64,000 nt of DNA from Exiguobacterium aurantiacum (GCF_001766415.1 NZ_MKXO01000001.1:186001-250000), one strand, 5' to 3'; positions 44,218 through 54,591 are shown, counted from the stretch's first letter. The notes: generated from the sequence alone by a model not told the origin. A program made the numbers and translations.

Positions 44218-44243
44218 AATGGTGACTCCTATGGGTCACCATT
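44218..44243 (+). terminator. weak hairpin after resE
   Basis: 9-bp stem aatggtgac/gtcaccatt with 8-base loop but a poor T-run (TGTGG); may only attenuate. Confidence 0.4.
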
Positions 44244-44266
44244 TGTGGCATAGAGGAGGAAATGAC

Positions 44267-44818
44267 ATGAAGCGATATACACGTGGAGGCGACAAGGGTG
44301 AAACGTCATTGATCGGCGGACGCGTCTTGAAAGTACATCCGCAAATCGAGGCGATGGGGTTGTTAGATGAATTGAACAGTCACATCGGTCTCGCGCTCGC
44401 GCACCAGACGGACGCGACGTTACGGCATCAACTGACGAAAATCCAGCACGATCTGTTCGACCTCGGTTCAGAACTGATGTACAAACAAGATCCGCCGCAG
44501 CAAGTCGACTTAGCGATCGTCACCGAGCTCGAGACGTGGATCGATGAACTAGAGACGAAGTGTCCAGAACTCGTCCGCTTCATTCTGCCGGGGGGCAGCG
44601 TGGCCTCGGCGAGTCTGCACGTCGCCCGGACGGTCTGTCGCCGCGTCGAACGCGAGCTCGTCAACATCGATGCGGCCGTTCGTCAATTGTCTTACTATAA
44701 CCGCTTAAGCGATTACTTGTTCACGGCCGCCCGTTATGCCAACGTGGTGGCGGGCGTACCCGATCAAGAGTATGCGCGCGGTGCGTCCGTGTTCCAACCG
44801 AAAACGAAAAAGGAGTAG
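44267..44818 (+). CDS. PduO-type cob(I)alamin adenosyltransferase
   Basis: A 183-residue ATP:corrinoid adenosyltransferase of the PduO family. The N-terminal ATP-binding TRGGDKGETSLIGG and the later FILPGG and RRVERELV segments match the family, which makes adenosylcobalamin. The ATG at 44267 has GAGGAGG 7 bases upstream. It fits a cell that takes up corrinoids, possibly by the ECF system at 3563-6071, although the two loci are far apart. Confidence 0.9.
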   Translation: MKRYTRGGDKGETSLIGGRVLKVHPQIEAMGLLDELNSHIGLALAHQTDATLRHQLTKIQHDLFDLGSELMYKQDPPQQVDLAIVTELETWIDELETKCPELVRFILPGGSVASASLHVARTVCRRVERELVNIDAAVRQLSYYNRLSDYLFTAARYANVVAGVPDQEYARGASVFQPKTKKE

Positions 44819-44825
44819 ATGATTC

Positions 44826-46064
44826 ATGAAAGGGATCGAACAATTCCGTAACCAGCTCCACTACTCGGTCTATCCGACCGATAAATTTAAAACGACGACG
44901 TGCCTCGTCTCGTTCGCGGCGCCGTTGTCTGCAGAGACGATTGCCGACCGGGCGCTACTGCCGTACGTCATGGAAAAAGCGACGGCGGCGTATCCGTCGA
45001 TTGAACTGTTTCATACACCGCTCGAACAATTATATGATGCCAGCCTATTCGCCGGTGCGTCAAAAGTCGGGAAAGAGCATGTCATCCAGTTCCAACTGGA
45101 AGTCGTGAACGACCGGCTCGTCGGGGAACCGGTCCTGTCTCAGGCGATCAAGCTATTAGAAGAAGTGTTGCTCCGCCCGAACGTTTACGACGGCGCGTTT
45201 CAACCGCTCATCGTCGAACAAGAATCCCGTCTGCAGCGTCAACGCATCGAGTCGGTATACGATGATAAAATGCGCTTCGCCCAGCAGCGATTGCAAGAAC
45301 TGCTCGGCGGAGAACTCGCGATCCCGTCGCTCGGGACACTCGAACAACTTGACCAGGTGACGCCGCGATCGCTCTATGAGGCGTACACGTCCATGATCAA
45401 ACACGACCGCATCGACGTCTACGTCGTCGGGGACGTCACGCGCGACCAAGTGACCGAGGCATTTTTGCCACTCGAAACGCTCGGCTCGCCGCTCGTCCGA
45501 GAGTATCCTGAACCGGTCGACCGAGAGTTTCAACGACTTGAGGAACAGCAGGACGTGAAGCAGAGTAAACTTCACCTCGCCTATGAGGCCAACATTGACC
45601 CGCGCAGCGAGGACGCGATCAAGATGCAAGTCGTCAACGGCTTGTTCGGTGGGTTCCCACACTCGAAACTGTTCATGAACGTCCGTGAAAAGGAGAGCTT
45701 GGCGTACTATGCGGCGTCGCAATACAGTTCGCTTAGCCGGATGTTGTTCGTTTACGCCGGGATCGATGCCTTGAACCAAGTGAAAACAGAACAAATCATT
45801 GCCGACCAACTTGCCGACCTGCAAGCAGGAGAGTTCGATGACATGACGCTTGAGCAGACGAAAGAGATGTTGTTCCATCAACGGCGCCAACTCGGTGACA
45901 GTCCGCGTCAACTGATCGCTTGGATGAGTGGCTCGGACATCCGTCCGTTCTCACTCGAAGAAGAGATGGCCATCCTTGCCCGGACCACGCGAGAAGACGT
46001 GGCCGCGCTCTCGAGTCAAATCAAACTGAAGGCGATTTATTGTTTAAAGGGGGGGACAGCATGA
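44826..46064 (+). CDS. M16 family protein YmfF, catalytically inactive half
   Basis: A 412-residue M16 (pitrilysin/processing peptidase) fold protein with no HxxEH zinc motif, so it is probably the non-catalytic partner of the next gene. Resembles B. subtilis YmfF (and the peptide-processing AlbE/F type). Start ATG 44826, 7 bases after the adenosyltransferase stop. Its end overlaps the ymfH start by 4 bases, which supports a two-subunit enzyme. Confidence 0.87.
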   Translation: MKGIEQFRNQLHYSVYPTDKFKTTTCLVSFAAPLSAETIADRALLPYVMEKATAAYPSIELFHTPLEQLYDASLFAGASKVGKEHVIQFQLEVVNDRLVGEPVLSQAIKLLEEVLLRPNVYDGAFQPLIVEQESRLQRQRIESVYDDKMRFAQQRLQELLGGELAIPSLGTLEQLDQVTPRSLYEAYTSMIKHDRIDVYVVGDVTRDQVTEAFLPLETLGSPLVREYPEPVDREFQRLEEQQDVKQSKLHLAYEANIDPRSEDAIKMQVVNGLFGGFPHSKLFMNVREKESLAYYAASQYSSLSRMLFVYAGIDALNQVKTEQIIADQLADLQAGEFDDMTLEQTKEMLFHQRRQLGDSPRQLIAWMSGSDIRPFSLEEEMAILARTTREDVAALSSQIKLKAIYCLKGGTA

Positions 46065-47320
46065 AACTAGATTTTCCAAACGTCGGTGAGACGATTCATC
46101 ACGTCGTTCTCGATAACGGGCTGACGGTCTACTTGCTGAAGAAAGCTGGATATGAAAAAACGTACGCCACATTCACGACAAAATACGGTTCGATCGACCG
46201 CCGCTTCAAAACGGACGACTGGATCGAAGTACCCGACGGCATCGCCCATTTCCTTGAACATAAAATGTTCGAAAAAGAGGACGGCGATGTGTTCCAGAAG
46301 TTCGGACAGCTCGGGGCGTCGGCGAACGCTTTCACATCATTCACCCGGACCGCTTATTTGTTCGGTGCCACGTCAAACGTCGAGGCAAACTTAAAGACGT
46401 TGATTGATTTCGTCCAAGATCCGTACTTTACGGAGGCTTCGGTCGAGAAAGAGAAAGGCATCATCGGCCAGGAGATTCAAATGTATCAAGACAACGCAGG
46501 GTGGCGTCTTTATTTCGGTTTGATCGAGGCGATGTATGAAGCGCATCCGGTCAAAATCGATATCGCCGGAACAATCGAGTCGATCAGCGCGATCACGGCC
46601 GCTGACCTTTATGCATGTCATCAAGCGTTCTATCATCCGAGTAACATGACGCTGTTCGTCGTCGGCAACATCGACCCTGACATCGTGCTCGAACAGATCA
46701 GTTCGAATCAGGCCGCGAAAACGTTCGAACCGCCTGTACTCACTGAACGCGAACACGTGCAAGAGCCGAGAACGGTCCGCTTAGCCACGCGTGTCATCGA
46801 GATGGACGTATCAGTCCCGAAAGTCATGATCGGCTACAAGGACACGCCACGCGCCGGGGAAGACGGGATGAAACAAGAACTGGCCGTCGAACTGCTCATG
46901 CACGCCTTGTTTGACACGACGGCGCCGCTCTATGCAGAGCTTTACGCCGAAGGGTTGATCGATGATGCCTTCTCGTTCGACTATACGTCGGAAGAATCGT
47001 TCGCCTTCGCCGTGCTGTCGATGGAGACACCGCATGTCGATGCGTTCGTCGCCCGCATCACCGAGGTGCTCGAGCGTCCGCTCGACATCGGAAATGAGAC
47101 ACTCGACCGTAAGAAGCGGATGATGAAAGGGCAGTTTTTGAAGGCGCTCAACTCACCCGAGTTCATCGCCAACCAATTTTCACGCTACGCGCTAACGGGC
47201 GGGAACATGTTCGATTTGCCTGAGCTGCTAGACGCGGTCACGCTTGAAGAGCTATACGACACGTATGACCGATTGTTCAAACCGGATCAACGGACCGTCT
47301 GTGTCGTCAAAAAACCATGA
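46061..47320 (+). CDS. M16 family zinc peptidase YmfH
   Basis: A 419-residue M16 peptidase with the inverted zinc motif HFLEH at 63-67 (GIAHFLEHKMFEKEDGD) and the downstream Glu in EKGIIGQEIQMYQD. It is predicted to pair with the inactive YmfF-like protein just upstream. Natural substrates are not known. The ATG at 46061 follows GGGGGG and overlaps ymfF; the frame is open far upstream but only as a shadow of ymfF. Confidence 0.9.
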   Translation: MKLDFPNVGETIHHVVLDNGLTVYLLKKAGYEKTYATFTTKYGSIDRRFKTDDWIEVPDGIAHFLEHKMFEKEDGDVFQKFGQLGASANAFTSFTRTAYLFGATSNVEANLKTLIDFVQDPYFTEASVEKEKGIIGQEIQMYQDNAGWRLYFGLIEAMYEAHPVKIDIAGTIESISAITAADLYACHQAFYHPSNMTLFVVGNIDPDIVLEQISSNQAAKTFEPPVLTEREHVQEPRTVRLATRVIEMDVSVPKVMIGYKDTPRAGEDGMKQELAVELLMHALFDTTAPLYAELYAEGLIDDAFSFDYTSEESFAFAVLSMETPHVDAFVARITEVLERPLDIGNETLDRKKRMMKGQFLKALNSPEFIANQFSRYALTGGNMFDLPELLDAVTLEELYDTYDRLFKPDQRTVCVVKKP

Positions 47321-48012
47321 CGACACTCATCACCGGGGCGAGTGGGGCGATCGGTCGTGCCGTCGCCCTTTCCTTTCGCGATGATGAGCTCATCTTACAT
47401 GCGCACGCGAACACGGAAGCGCTCGAAGCGTTCGTGAAGACAGAAGGTTTGTCAGGCCAAGTCGTCACGTGCGACCTCGGCGACGACCAGGAGCTAGACG
47501 CCTGGCTCGCTACGGTCGGCGCGGTCGATCGGATTATTCACGTCGCCGGTAACCACGCCTACGGGCTGCTCGTCGACGCGGACATCACTGAACTCGATCG
47601 TCTCTATCGCGTTCATGTGCGCGCGATGGTTCGACTCGTTCAACACGTCGTCGGGCAAAAAGCTTACGATCGCCCGCTCGACATCGTCATCGTCTCGAGC
47701 GTCTGGGGGGAAGTCGGAGCGGCCGGAGAAGTGATGTACTCGACCGTCAAAGCGGCACAGCTCGGCTTCGTCAAAGCGTTCGCGCGCGAGGCCGGCCCGT
47801 TCAATGTTCGCATCAATGCCATCACGCCGGGGTGGATTGAGACGCCGATGAATGATACGGTAGAAGAGACGAAACAAGACGTTAGAGATGAGATTCCGCT
47901 CGGCCGTCTCGGTCATGTCACAGAAGTTGCCGAGACGATCCGTTTCCTCTGTTCACCGTCCGCGTCCTACGTGACCGGCACGGTGTTACGGGTCGATGGC
48001 GGTTGGCAGTGA
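47317..48012 (+). CDS. SDR family oxidoreductase YmfI
   Basis: A 231-residue short-chain dehydrogenase, FabG-like. TTLITGASGAIGRAV carries the nucleotide-binding motif, HVAGNHAYG the NAG-like site, Ser in VIVSSVWG and Tyr-x3-Lys in MYSTVKAAQLG; the end VTGTVLRVDGGWQ is typical. Overlaps ymfH by 4 bases, and matches the Bacillus order ymfF-ymfH-ymfI. Substrate unknown. Confidence 0.9.
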   Translation: MTTLITGASGAIGRAVALSFRDDELILHAHANTEALEAFVKTEGLSGQVVTCDLGDDQELDAWLATVGAVDRIIHVAGNHAYGLLVDADITELDRLYRVHVRAMVRLVQHVVGQKAYDRPLDIVIVSSVWGEVGAAGEVMYSTVKAAQLGFVKAFAREAGPFNVRINAITPGWIETPMNDTVEETKQDVRDEIPLGRLGHVTEVAETIRFLCSPSASYVTGTVLRVDGGWQ

Positions 48013-48111
48013 AAACTTTGTCGCCTCGGTTGAAACGAGTTCTTTTCAATTCTTCTAAAATAATTTAGAATGAACAAGGTAGCGAGCCTACATTCGGAAA
48101 GGGTGGACGAG

Positions 48112-48888
48112 ATGGATCATAAGTTCGAAGAATGGTATCTCGAATATGAACTTTGCCAAAATCGCCCCGGTATCCTCGGCGATATCGCCTCGCTGATGGG
48201 GATGCTCCAAATCTCGATCGTGACCATCAACGGGGTCGATCTTCAACGTCGCGGGATGTTGCTCAAGGCACCGGCCGCCGATCACGTCCATCGGCTCGAG
48301 CATATTTTGCGGAAGATGGAAGCGATCGTCGTCATCAAACTCCGCCGCCCGAAACTGAGGGACCGGATTGCGATCCGTCACGGCCGCTATATCGAACACG
48401 ACAACGACGACAAAAAGACGTTTCGCTTCGTGCGCGAAGATTTAGGGGTACTCGTCGATTTTGTCGCTGAACTGATGAAAGAAGAACGACATCTGTTGAT
48501 CGGTGTCCGGGGCAACCCGCGCGTCGGCAAAACGGAGTCGATCGTCGCGGCGAGCGTCTGCGCAAACAAGCGTTGGCTGTTTCTCTCGTCGACACTCATG
48601 AAACAGACGGTCCGGACGTCACTGTTTGAAGAAGAACGAGAAGGCGATCACGTCTACATAATCGACGGCGCCGTTTCGACGCGGACGATGGACGAACGTC
48701 ATCGTCAGTTGATCCGGGAAGTCATGCGTCTGCCTGCCGTCAAAGTGATCGAGCATCCCGATCTATACGTCCGCAATACCGATTGCGTGTTTGAGGACTT
48801 TGACTATATTATCGAACTGCGAAACAACCAAGATGAAATCATCATCATTCCGCAAGAAACGAATCGTGAAGCAGAATGGTTTGAATAA
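48112..48888 (+). CDS. DUF3388 protein, YmfK-like
   Basis: A 258-residue protein with an ACT-like N-terminal domain (WYLEYELCQNRPGILGDIASLMGML, as in amino-acid-sensing regulators) and a C-terminal domain containing GVRGNPRVGKTE, which resembles a P-loop. Known as DUF3388 in Bacilli; function not established. The ATG at 48112 has AAAGGGTGG upstream and is preferred over ATG 48070. Position between ymfI and rodZ is conserved. Confidence 0.85.
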   Translation: MDHKFEEWYLEYELCQNRPGILGDIASLMGMLQISIVTINGVDLQRRGMLLKAPAADHVHRLEHILRKMEAIVVIKLRRPKLRDRIAIRHGRYIEHDNDDKKTFRFVREDLGVLVDFVAELMKEERHLLIGVRGNPRVGKTESIVAASVCANKRWLFLSSTLMKQTVRTSLFEEEREGDHVYIIDGAVSTRTMDERHRQLIREVMRLPAVKVIEHPDLYVRNTDCVFEDFDYIIELRNNQDEIIIIPQETNREAEWFE

Positions 48889-48915
48889 TTAATTGAATGG
48901 AAGGTGTGGACCCCT

Positions 48916-49791
48916 TTGACAGAACTAGGGACTTTTTTGAAACAAAGGCGTGAGGCGAGCGGTCTGACGCTTGACCAAATTCAGCAGACGACGAAGATTC
49001 AAAAACGCTATATCATCGCGATCGAGGAAGGTGATTATAAAAATCTCCCTGGTTCGTTTTATGCACGGGCGTTCATCAAAACGTATGCGGAATCGCTCGG
49101 GCTTGATGTCGATGAGCTTTACGAGACATATGCAAAAGATTTACCGAAAATCGAACCGCAACCGACCGCTCAATTATCACGTAAGCAAACTTATTCAAAA
49201 GCTTCCGAGACGTCGAGCCGCGTCTCGAGATGGGTGCCGAAAATCATGCTCGTGCTTGTCGCCTTCTTGCTTGTGACAGCGGTCTACTACGTCGTTAGAA
49301 ATCTCGATTTTGGAGGCGGACAGGACGCGACACCGGCTGAACCACCGGCTTCAGGCGTGACGATCAATCAAAATGAAGACGTTCCTGAAGAAGAGCCGAC
49401 GGAAGAAGCGCCGGTCGAAGAAACACCGGCCGAGGAAGAGCCGCCAGAAGAAACCGGACCGATCGCGGTGACGGAAACGAACGGGGCCGACCTCACGTAT
49501 GAGATCGCAACAGCTGACAAGCTGACGACCGAGATTCACGTCAAAGAATCACCGGCGACTTATGTCGGCGTTCGCGATACATCGCTTGAAGGAGCGTTCC
49601 TTGCACCGGAATATCCGAACCAATCGAAACAAAACCCGATCGTCATCGAAGGTGCCGAAACAGATACGCTTCGGATTCGGATCGGTTTGATCGGTGGCGT
49701 CGAGAAGATTGTCGTCAACGGCCGTGAGCTTGAGCTTGCTGATTCTCCGGTCACACAAAATATATTTGTGAAGAGAGTCGACGCTGAATAA
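48916..49791 (+). CDS. rodZ: cell shape protein RodZ (YmfM)
   Basis: A 291-residue single-pass membrane protein. Cytoplasmic helix-turn-helix domain at 1-70 (LGTFLKQRREASGLTLDQIQ), one helix at about 107-127, a Glu/Pro-rich spacer (EEEPTEEAPVEETPAEEEPPEE) and an outside DUF4115-type domain. RodZ links MreB to the elongation machinery. Start at TTG 48916 with GGAAGGTG about 9 bases upstream; GTG 48904 would sit on that site. Precedes pgsA, as in Bacillus. Confidence 0.9.
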   Translation: MTELGTFLKQRREASGLTLDQIQQTTKIQKRYIIAIEEGDYKNLPGSFYARAFIKTYAESLGLDVDELYETYAKDLPKIEPQPTAQLSRKQTYSKASETSSRVSRWVPKIMLVLVAFLLVTAVYYVVRNLDFGGGQDATPAEPPASGVTINQNEDVPEEEPTEEAPVEETPAEEEPPEETGPIAVTETNGADLTYEIATADKLTTEIHVKESPATYVGVRDTSLEGAFLAPEYPNQSKQNPIVIEGAETDTLRIRIGLIGGVEKIVVNGRELELADSPVTQNIFVKRVDAE

Positions 49792-49820
49792 GTCGACGTC
49801 TTCTAGAGGAGGAGTTCTCG

Positions 49821-50399
49821 ATGAACCTACCTAACCGCCTGACGATGTTGCGGGTTTTGCTCATCCCCGTATTCGTCGTCTTGCTCGCTGTAGATTTTAA
49901 CTGGGGAGACATCGCTTTCCTCGGGGCGGAAGTACCGCTCCATCAATTCATCGCCGCGGTCGTGTTTACGATCGCAGCGATTACGGATTGGCTTGACGGG
50001 CACTTGGCCCGTAAGCACAACTTGGTCACGAACTTCGGCAAGTTCATGGATCCGCTCGCTGACAAGTTACTCGTCACGGCGGCGCTCGTCTTGCTCGTCG
50101 AGATGGACCTCGTCGCGGCATGGGTCGTCGTCGTCATCTTGTCACGTGAGTTCGCGGTGACGGGGCTTCGTCTCGTCGCGGCTGATGAAGGAATCGTCGT
50201 GGCGGCCGGTAAGTCGGGTAAAGCGAAGACATGGATCCAGCTCTTTGCCATCATCTTCTTATTGTTCGGCAACCCGATTTTCAACTATATCGGCATCCCG
50301 TTCGGGGAGTGGGCGATGTGGCTCGCACTCGTCTTAACGATTTATTCTGGGGCCGAGTATTTCGCACAAAACTATAAGATCATTGTAAAATCGATGTAA
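49821..50399 (+). CDS. pgsA: phosphatidylglycerophosphate synthase
   Basis: A 192-residue membrane enzyme with the full CDP-alcohol phosphatidyltransferase motif from DWLDGHLARK to DPLADK and about five helices. It makes phosphatidylglycerophosphate from CDP-diacylglycerol and glycerol-3-phosphate. Start ATG 49821 with AGGAGG 9 bases upstream. The window also holds a second enzyme of this superfamily at 25091-25672. Confidence 0.95.
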   Translation: MNLPNRLTMLRVLLIPVFVVLLAVDFNWGDIAFLGAEVPLHQFIAAVVFTIAAITDWLDGHLARKHNLVTNFGKFMDPLADKLLVTAALVLLVEMDLVAAWVVVVILSREFAVTGLRLVAADEGIVVAAGKSGKAKTWIQLFAIIFLLFGNPIFNYIGIPFGEWAMWLALVLTIYSGAEYFAQNYKIIVKSM

Positions 50400-50408
50400 A
50401 TCGACGAC

Positions 50409-50442
50409 AGGCGAGTTGTGGGAGCAACTCGTCTTTTTTTTT
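50409..50442 (+). terminator. pgsA terminator
   Basis: 10-bp stem aggcgagttg/caactcgtct with a 6-base loop and nine T. Confidence 0.9.
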
Positions 50443-50462
50443 GAATCAAAGGAGGAACTTCG

Positions 50463-51689
50463 ATGAAACGGACCGAAATCATTGCGGTAGGTTCTGAACT
50501 ACTCTTAGGGGAAATCTCGAACACGAACGCCCGTTACTTATCAGAACAGTTGTCGAAATATGGACTGTCCGTGCTGTATCATGTAGTGGTCGGGGATAAC
50601 TTCGAACGTCTGAGAGAAACGTTCGAGCAAGCGAAGCGACGGAGCGAACTCGTAATCGTCACCGGGGGACTCGGTCCGACGAATGACGACATCACGAAAC
50701 AAGTGCTCGCTGACTTGCTCGGCCGTCCGCTCGTTCGGGACGAAGCGTCTTTAGACACGATCCGACGCTTTGTCGCCTCGCGGGGACGAGCCATGAACGA
50801 CGGGGACGCCAGACAAGCAGATGTTTTATCAGGAGCTGAAGTGCTCCACAATCCGGCCGGTCTCGCTCCCGGCATGTGGGTCGAGGACGAGACGACGTGG
50901 CTGCTCTTGCCCGGGGTGCCACGCGAGATGACAGCGATTGTCGAAGCGACGTTTCCGAGCAAGTTTTCGGGTGCGACGATCGTTTCTGAATCACTACGTT
51001 TTTATGAGATCGGTGAGTCGGCGCTCGACGAGGCGGTATCCGATCTAATGGACGGGGTGAACCCGACAGTCGCCCCGTACGCGGAATCAGGGGAAGCGCG
51101 ACTGCGTGTCAGCGCGAAAGCGGAGACCGAGGACGCGGCCCGGGAGATGATCGACCGCGTCAAACGAGACATTCTGTCCCGTGTCGGCGCCTATTATTTC
51201 GGTTCGGACGAGGATACGCTGGCTGCGCATTTGATTCGCGAGCTAAGACGGCGCCACGCGACGCTATCGATCGCCGAATCGTTGACCGGGGGACAAGTCC
51301 AAGCGATGCTGACGGCGGTCCCAGGGGCGTCAGAAGTCTTTCTAGGAGGCGTCGTCACATACTCGGACAAGCTAAAAAATAGGTTTTTAGGGGTATCCCT
51401 TGCTACAATTGAGTCACAGTCGGTCGTCTCAAAACAAGTTGCTTTAGAAATGATCCAAGGGCTCGCTGATCAGACGAATTCGGATTACGGATTGTCCTTC
51501 ACCGGTGAGGCCGGACCCGTCTCAAATTCGGGTCGACCGGTCGGCACCGTGTTCATCGGGGTGAAGACGCCATCAGGCATGGAAGTGATCGAACGCGTCT
51601 ATCCGCACCAACAGCGGAACGTCATCCAGGCGCGCGCGGCCAAGGATGGGTTATGGGCATTGTGGCAACGAATGAAAAAAGGCGAATAA
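50463..51689 (+). CDS. cinA: CinA family protein (nicotinamide-nucleotide amidase type)
   Basis: A 408-residue two-domain protein. The N-terminal MoaB/MogA-like domain (IAVGSELLLGEISNTNARYLS, TGGLGPTNDDIT) is joined to the C-terminal CinA domain (SIAESLTGGQVQAMLTAVPGASEVFLGGVVTY). The C-terminal domain in other bacteria deamidates nicotinamide mononucleotide, part of NAD recycling; the gene is also linked to competence. ATG 50463 follows AAAGGAGG. The recA gene lies 76 bases downstream, with the LexA box overlapping the cinA stop. Confidence 0.93.
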   Translation: MKRTEIIAVGSELLLGEISNTNARYLSEQLSKYGLSVLYHVVVGDNFERLRETFEQAKRRSELVIVTGGLGPTNDDITKQVLADLLGRPLVRDEASLDTIRRFVASRGRAMNDGDARQADVLSGAEVLHNPAGLAPGMWVEDETTWLLLPGVPREMTAIVEATFPSKFSGATIVSESLRFYEIGESALDEAVSDLMDGVNPTVAPYAESGEARLRVSAKAETEDAAREMIDRVKRDILSRVGAYYFGSDEDTLAAHLIRELRRRHATLSIAESLTGGQVQAMLTAVPGASEVFLGGVVTYSDKLKNRFLGVSLATIESQSVVSKQVALEMIQGLADQTNSDYGLSFTGEAGPVSNSGRPVGTVFIGVKTPSGMEVIERVYPHQQRNVIQARAAKDGLWALWQRMKKGE

Positions 51690-51696
51690 ACGTTCG
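51683..51696 (+). promoter_or_regulatory. LexA (DinR) box of recA
   Basis: CGAATAAACGTTCG matches the Bacillus SOS operator CGAACnnnnGTTCG with one mismatch. It covers the cinA stop codon and ends 8 bases upstream of the recA -35 box. Confidence 0.8.
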
Positions 51697-51704
51697 TAAA
51701 AACC

Positions 51705-51733
51705 TTGTGTAAAAGGTTGGGTTCGTTTATAAT
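51705..51733 (+). promoter_or_regulatory. recA promoter
   Basis: -35 TTGTGT (51705-51710), 17-base spacer and perfect -10 TATAAT (51728-51733), about 33 bases before the recA ATG. Confidence 0.8.
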
Positions 51734-51765
51734 GAAGATACAAATCAAAGGAGGCTCATTAATCT

Positions 51766-52815
51766 ATGAGTGATCGTAAACAAGCGTTAGAAATGGCATT
51801 ACGCCAAATTGAGAAACAATTCGGTAAAGGCTCAATCATGCGCCTCGGTGAAAATACAGATCAACAAGTATCCGTCACTCCGTCAGGATCGATCGCCCTC
51901 GACATCGCGCTCGGCGCAGGCGGCTATCCACGTGGTCGTGTCATCGAAGTGTACGGACCGGAATCTTCAGGTAAGACGACAGTGGCGCTCCATGCGATCG
52001 CTGAAGTCCAAAAACGCGGTGGCCAAGCAGCGTTCGTCGATGCGGAGCACGCGCTCGATCCGAAGTACGCGCACAACCTCGGTGTCAACATCGATGAACT
52101 GCTCTTGTCACAGCCGGACACAGGGGAGCAAGCGCTCGAAATCGCAGAAGCGCTCGTTCGTTCTGGTGCCGTCGACATCCTCGTCGTCGACTCGGTAGCG
52201 GCACTCGTACCAAAAGCTGAAATCGAAGGTGAGATGGGTGACTCACACATGGGACTTCAAGCTCGTCTCATGAGCCAAGCGCTCCGTAAGTTGTCGGGTG
52301 CGACGAACAAATCGAAGACGATCGTCATCTTCATCAACCAGATTCGTGAAAAAATCGGTGTCATGTTCGGGAACCCGGAAACAACTCCAGGTGGACGTGC
52401 CTTGAAATTCTATTCGTCGGTTCGTTTAGAAGTTCGTCGTGCAGAGACGTTGAAGCAAGGCCAAGAAATGGTCGGTAACCGGACGAAGATCAAAGTCGTC
52501 AAGAACAAGGTCGCCCCACCATTTAAAACAGCTGAAGTCGACATCATGTACGGTCTAGGGATCTCACGTGAAGGTGAACTCATCGATATCGGTGCCGATC
52601 TTGATATCGTTCAAAAAAGCGGTGCTTGGTATTCGTACAACGAAGAACGCGTTGGACAAGGTCGTGAAAATGCGAAGCAGTTCATGAAAGAAAATCCACA
52701 AATCGCCGCAGCGATCGAACAACAAATTCGTGATCACTACGGTCTCAACGGTGAGAAGACGGTCACGGTCGAAGCCGACAGTGATGAAGTGCTCTCACTC
52801 ATCGAAGAAGATTAA
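51766..52815 (+). CDS. recA: recombinase RecA
   Basis: A 349-residue recombinase. Walker [10 protein letters not shown], Walker B in [12 protein letters not shown], the L1 region [16 protein letters not shown] and L2 region [21 protein letters not shown] are all intact. It promotes strand exchange and LexA cleavage. The acidic C-terminus ends LSLIEED. The ATG at 51766 has AAAGGAGG 8 bases upstream. SOS-controlled from its own promoter and LexA box. Confidence 0.98.
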   Translation: MSDRKQALEMALRQIEKQFGKGSIMRLGENTDQQVSVTPSGSIALDIALGAGGYPRGRVIEVYGPESSGKTTVALHAIAEVQKRGGQAAFVDAEHALDPKYAHNLGVNIDELLLSQPDTGEQALEIAEALVRSGAVDILVVDSVAALVPKAEIEGEMGDSHMGLQARLMSQALRKLSGATNKSKTIVIFINQIREKIGVMFGNPETTPGGRALKFYSSVRLEVRRAETLKQGQEMVGNRTKIKVVKNKVAPPFKTAEVDIMYGLGISREGELIDIGADLDIVQKSGAWYSYNEERVGQGRENAKQFMKENPQIAAAIEQQIRDHYGLNGEKTVTVEADSDEVLSLIEED

Positions 52816-52822
52816 GCAAGCG

Positions 52823-52851
52823 ACCCGCCGGATGCGTCCGAGCGGGTTTTT
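52823..52851 (+). terminator. recA terminator
   Basis: Stem acccgc-cgga/tccg-gcgggt followed by T-run. Confidence 0.85.
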
Positions 52852-53003
52852 GTATATCACAATATTTTTTAAGGAATTGGGAGTTCTATCCTGTCCTTGC
52901 ATTGCATTCTAACAAGTAAATAAGTACAATAAAGCTATGCGCGGGTCCACCCGTGTCATTCAATCTTAAAAAAATAAAATAACCTTGCGAAAGGGAGGTG
53001 AAC

Positions 53004-54566
53004 ATGATGGAATGGCTAAATTGGCTTATTCTGATCCTCCTTTTGCCGATAGCTTTTGTTGCAGGTTTTTTTGTGCGTAAATCGATCGCCGAAGCGAAGA
53101 TTCAAGGTGCTGAGACGGAAGCGACCAAGATTGTGGAGCAAGCGAAACAACAATCGGAAGCGATGCAAAAAGAGGCACGGCTTGAAGTAAAAGAAGAGAT
53201 GATTCAACTTCGCAATGAGACGGAACAAGAGTTACGTGAACGTCGCGAAGAGCAGAAAGTGAAAGAGAATCGCTTCGTTCAAAAAGAAGAGCTTCTTGAC
53301 CGGAAAGCAGACATGCTCGAACGGAAAGAAGATGCTTTGGATGAACGCGAGGCGGGCATTGCGAAACGGAAACGTGAAGCAGAGACGCTCGAAAGCAAAG
53401 TGGAGGAATTATACGAGGAAGCCCGTCAAGAACTTGTACGCGTGGCGGCCTTGTCGAAAGAAGAAGCACGAACCATCATCATGGACGAAGCGAAGCAGGA
53501 AGCGCTTCACGATGCTGCTCTCCTTCAAAAAGACATCGAGCAAAAAGCAAAACTTGAAGCTGATAAAAAAGCGAAACACTTGTTGTCTCTCACGATGCAA
53601 CGTTATGCGGCTGAACATGTCGCTGAGACGACGGTATCCGTCGTCAACTTGCCGAGTGACGAGATGAAAGGGCGCATCATCGGTCGTGAAGGACGTAACA
53701 TCCGCACGCTCGAGACGCTCACTGGGATCGATCTCATTATCGATGACACGCCTGAGGCGGTCATCTTGTCCGGATTTGACCCGGTCCGTCGTGAGATCGC
53801 CAAGATGACGCTAGAAAAACTCGTGCAAGACGGACGGATCCATCCGGCCCGGATCGAAGAGATGGTCGAGAAGTCACGCCGCGAAGTCGATGAGCGCATC
53901 CGTGAATACGGTGAGGAAGCGACGTTCGAGGCTGGTATCCACGGGGTACATCCTGACCTTATCAAAACACTCGGGCGCATGCGTTACCGGACGAGTTACG
54001 GTCAAAACGTACTCGCCCATTCGGTCGAAGTGGCCCACCTCGCCGGCATGATGGCCGCCGAGCTCGGGGAAGACGTGACGCTCGCCAAGCGAGCGGGACT
54101 CCTCCACGATATCGGGAAAGCGATCGACCATGAAGTCGAGGGCAGCCACGTCGAAATTGGCGTTGAGCTGGCCACGAAGTATAAAGAACATCCGGTCGTC
54201 ATCAACTCGATTGCCTCGCACCATGGAGACGTCGAAGCGACATCGACGATCGCTGTTCTCGTCGCAGCGGCAGACGCGCTGTCTGCGGCACGGCCGGGCG
54301 CTCGTCAAGAGACGCTCGAGAGTTACATTCGCCGCTTAGAACGCCTCGAGTCAATTTGTGAGTCGTTCGAAGGTGTCGAGAAATCATATGCGATCCAAGC
54401 AGGACGCGAAGTCCGCATCATCGTCCGCCCAGACGTCGTCGACGACGTCGTGGCGAACAAGATGGCCCGCGATATTTGCAAACGAATCGAAGATGAACTG
54501 GATTATCCAGGACAAATTAAAGTGACGGTCATTCGTGAAACGCGTGCCGTCGATTATGCGAAGTAA
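53004..54566 (+). CDS. rny: ribonuclease Y
   Basis: A 520-residue membrane-bound endoribonuclease that initiates mRNA decay. An N-terminal helix (about 5-25) anchors a long charged coiled coil (about 28-200), then a KH RNA-binding domain ([22 protein letters not shown]) and an HD domain with HD in [12 protein letters not shown]. The sequence from KH to the end is almost that of Bacillus Rny. ATG 53004 or 53007 behind AGGGAGG. The tail TRAVDYAK is diagnostic. Confidence 0.96.
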   Translation: MMEWLNWLILILLLPIAFVAGFFVRKSIAEAKIQGAETEATKIVEQAKQQSEAMQKEARLEVKEEMIQLRNETEQELRERREEQKVKENRFVQKEELLDRKADMLERKEDALDEREAGIAKRKREAETLESKVEELYEEARQELVRVAALSKEEARTIIMDEAKQEALHDAALLQKDIEQKAKLEADKKAKHLLSLTMQRYAAEHVAETTVSVVNLPSDEMKGRIIGREGRNIRTLETLTGIDLIIDDTPEAVILSGFDPVRREIAKMTLEKLVQDGRIHPARIEEMVEKSRREVDERIREYGEEATFEAGIHGVHPDLIKTLGRMRYRTSYGQNVLAHSVEVAHLAGMMAAELGEDVTLAKRAGLLHDIGKAIDHEVEGSHVEIGVELATKYKEHPVVINSIASHHGDVEATSTIAVLVAAADALSAARPGARQETLESYIRRLERLESICESFEGVEKSYAIQAGREVRIIVRPDVVDDVVANKMARDICKRIEDELDYPGQIKVTVIRETRAVDYAK

Positions 54567-54591
54567 AAAGCGGAGACATTCTCCGCTTTTT
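54565..54591 (+). terminator. terminator between rny and ymdB
   Basis: Stem aaaaagcggaga/tctccgcttttt with 3-base loop directly after the rny stop. Confidence 0.85.

Noticed and set aside
45156-45911. 251-codon minus-strand frame opposite ymfF
   Set aside because: Shadow composition and no start signal; ymfF is coupled to ymfH on the plus strand.
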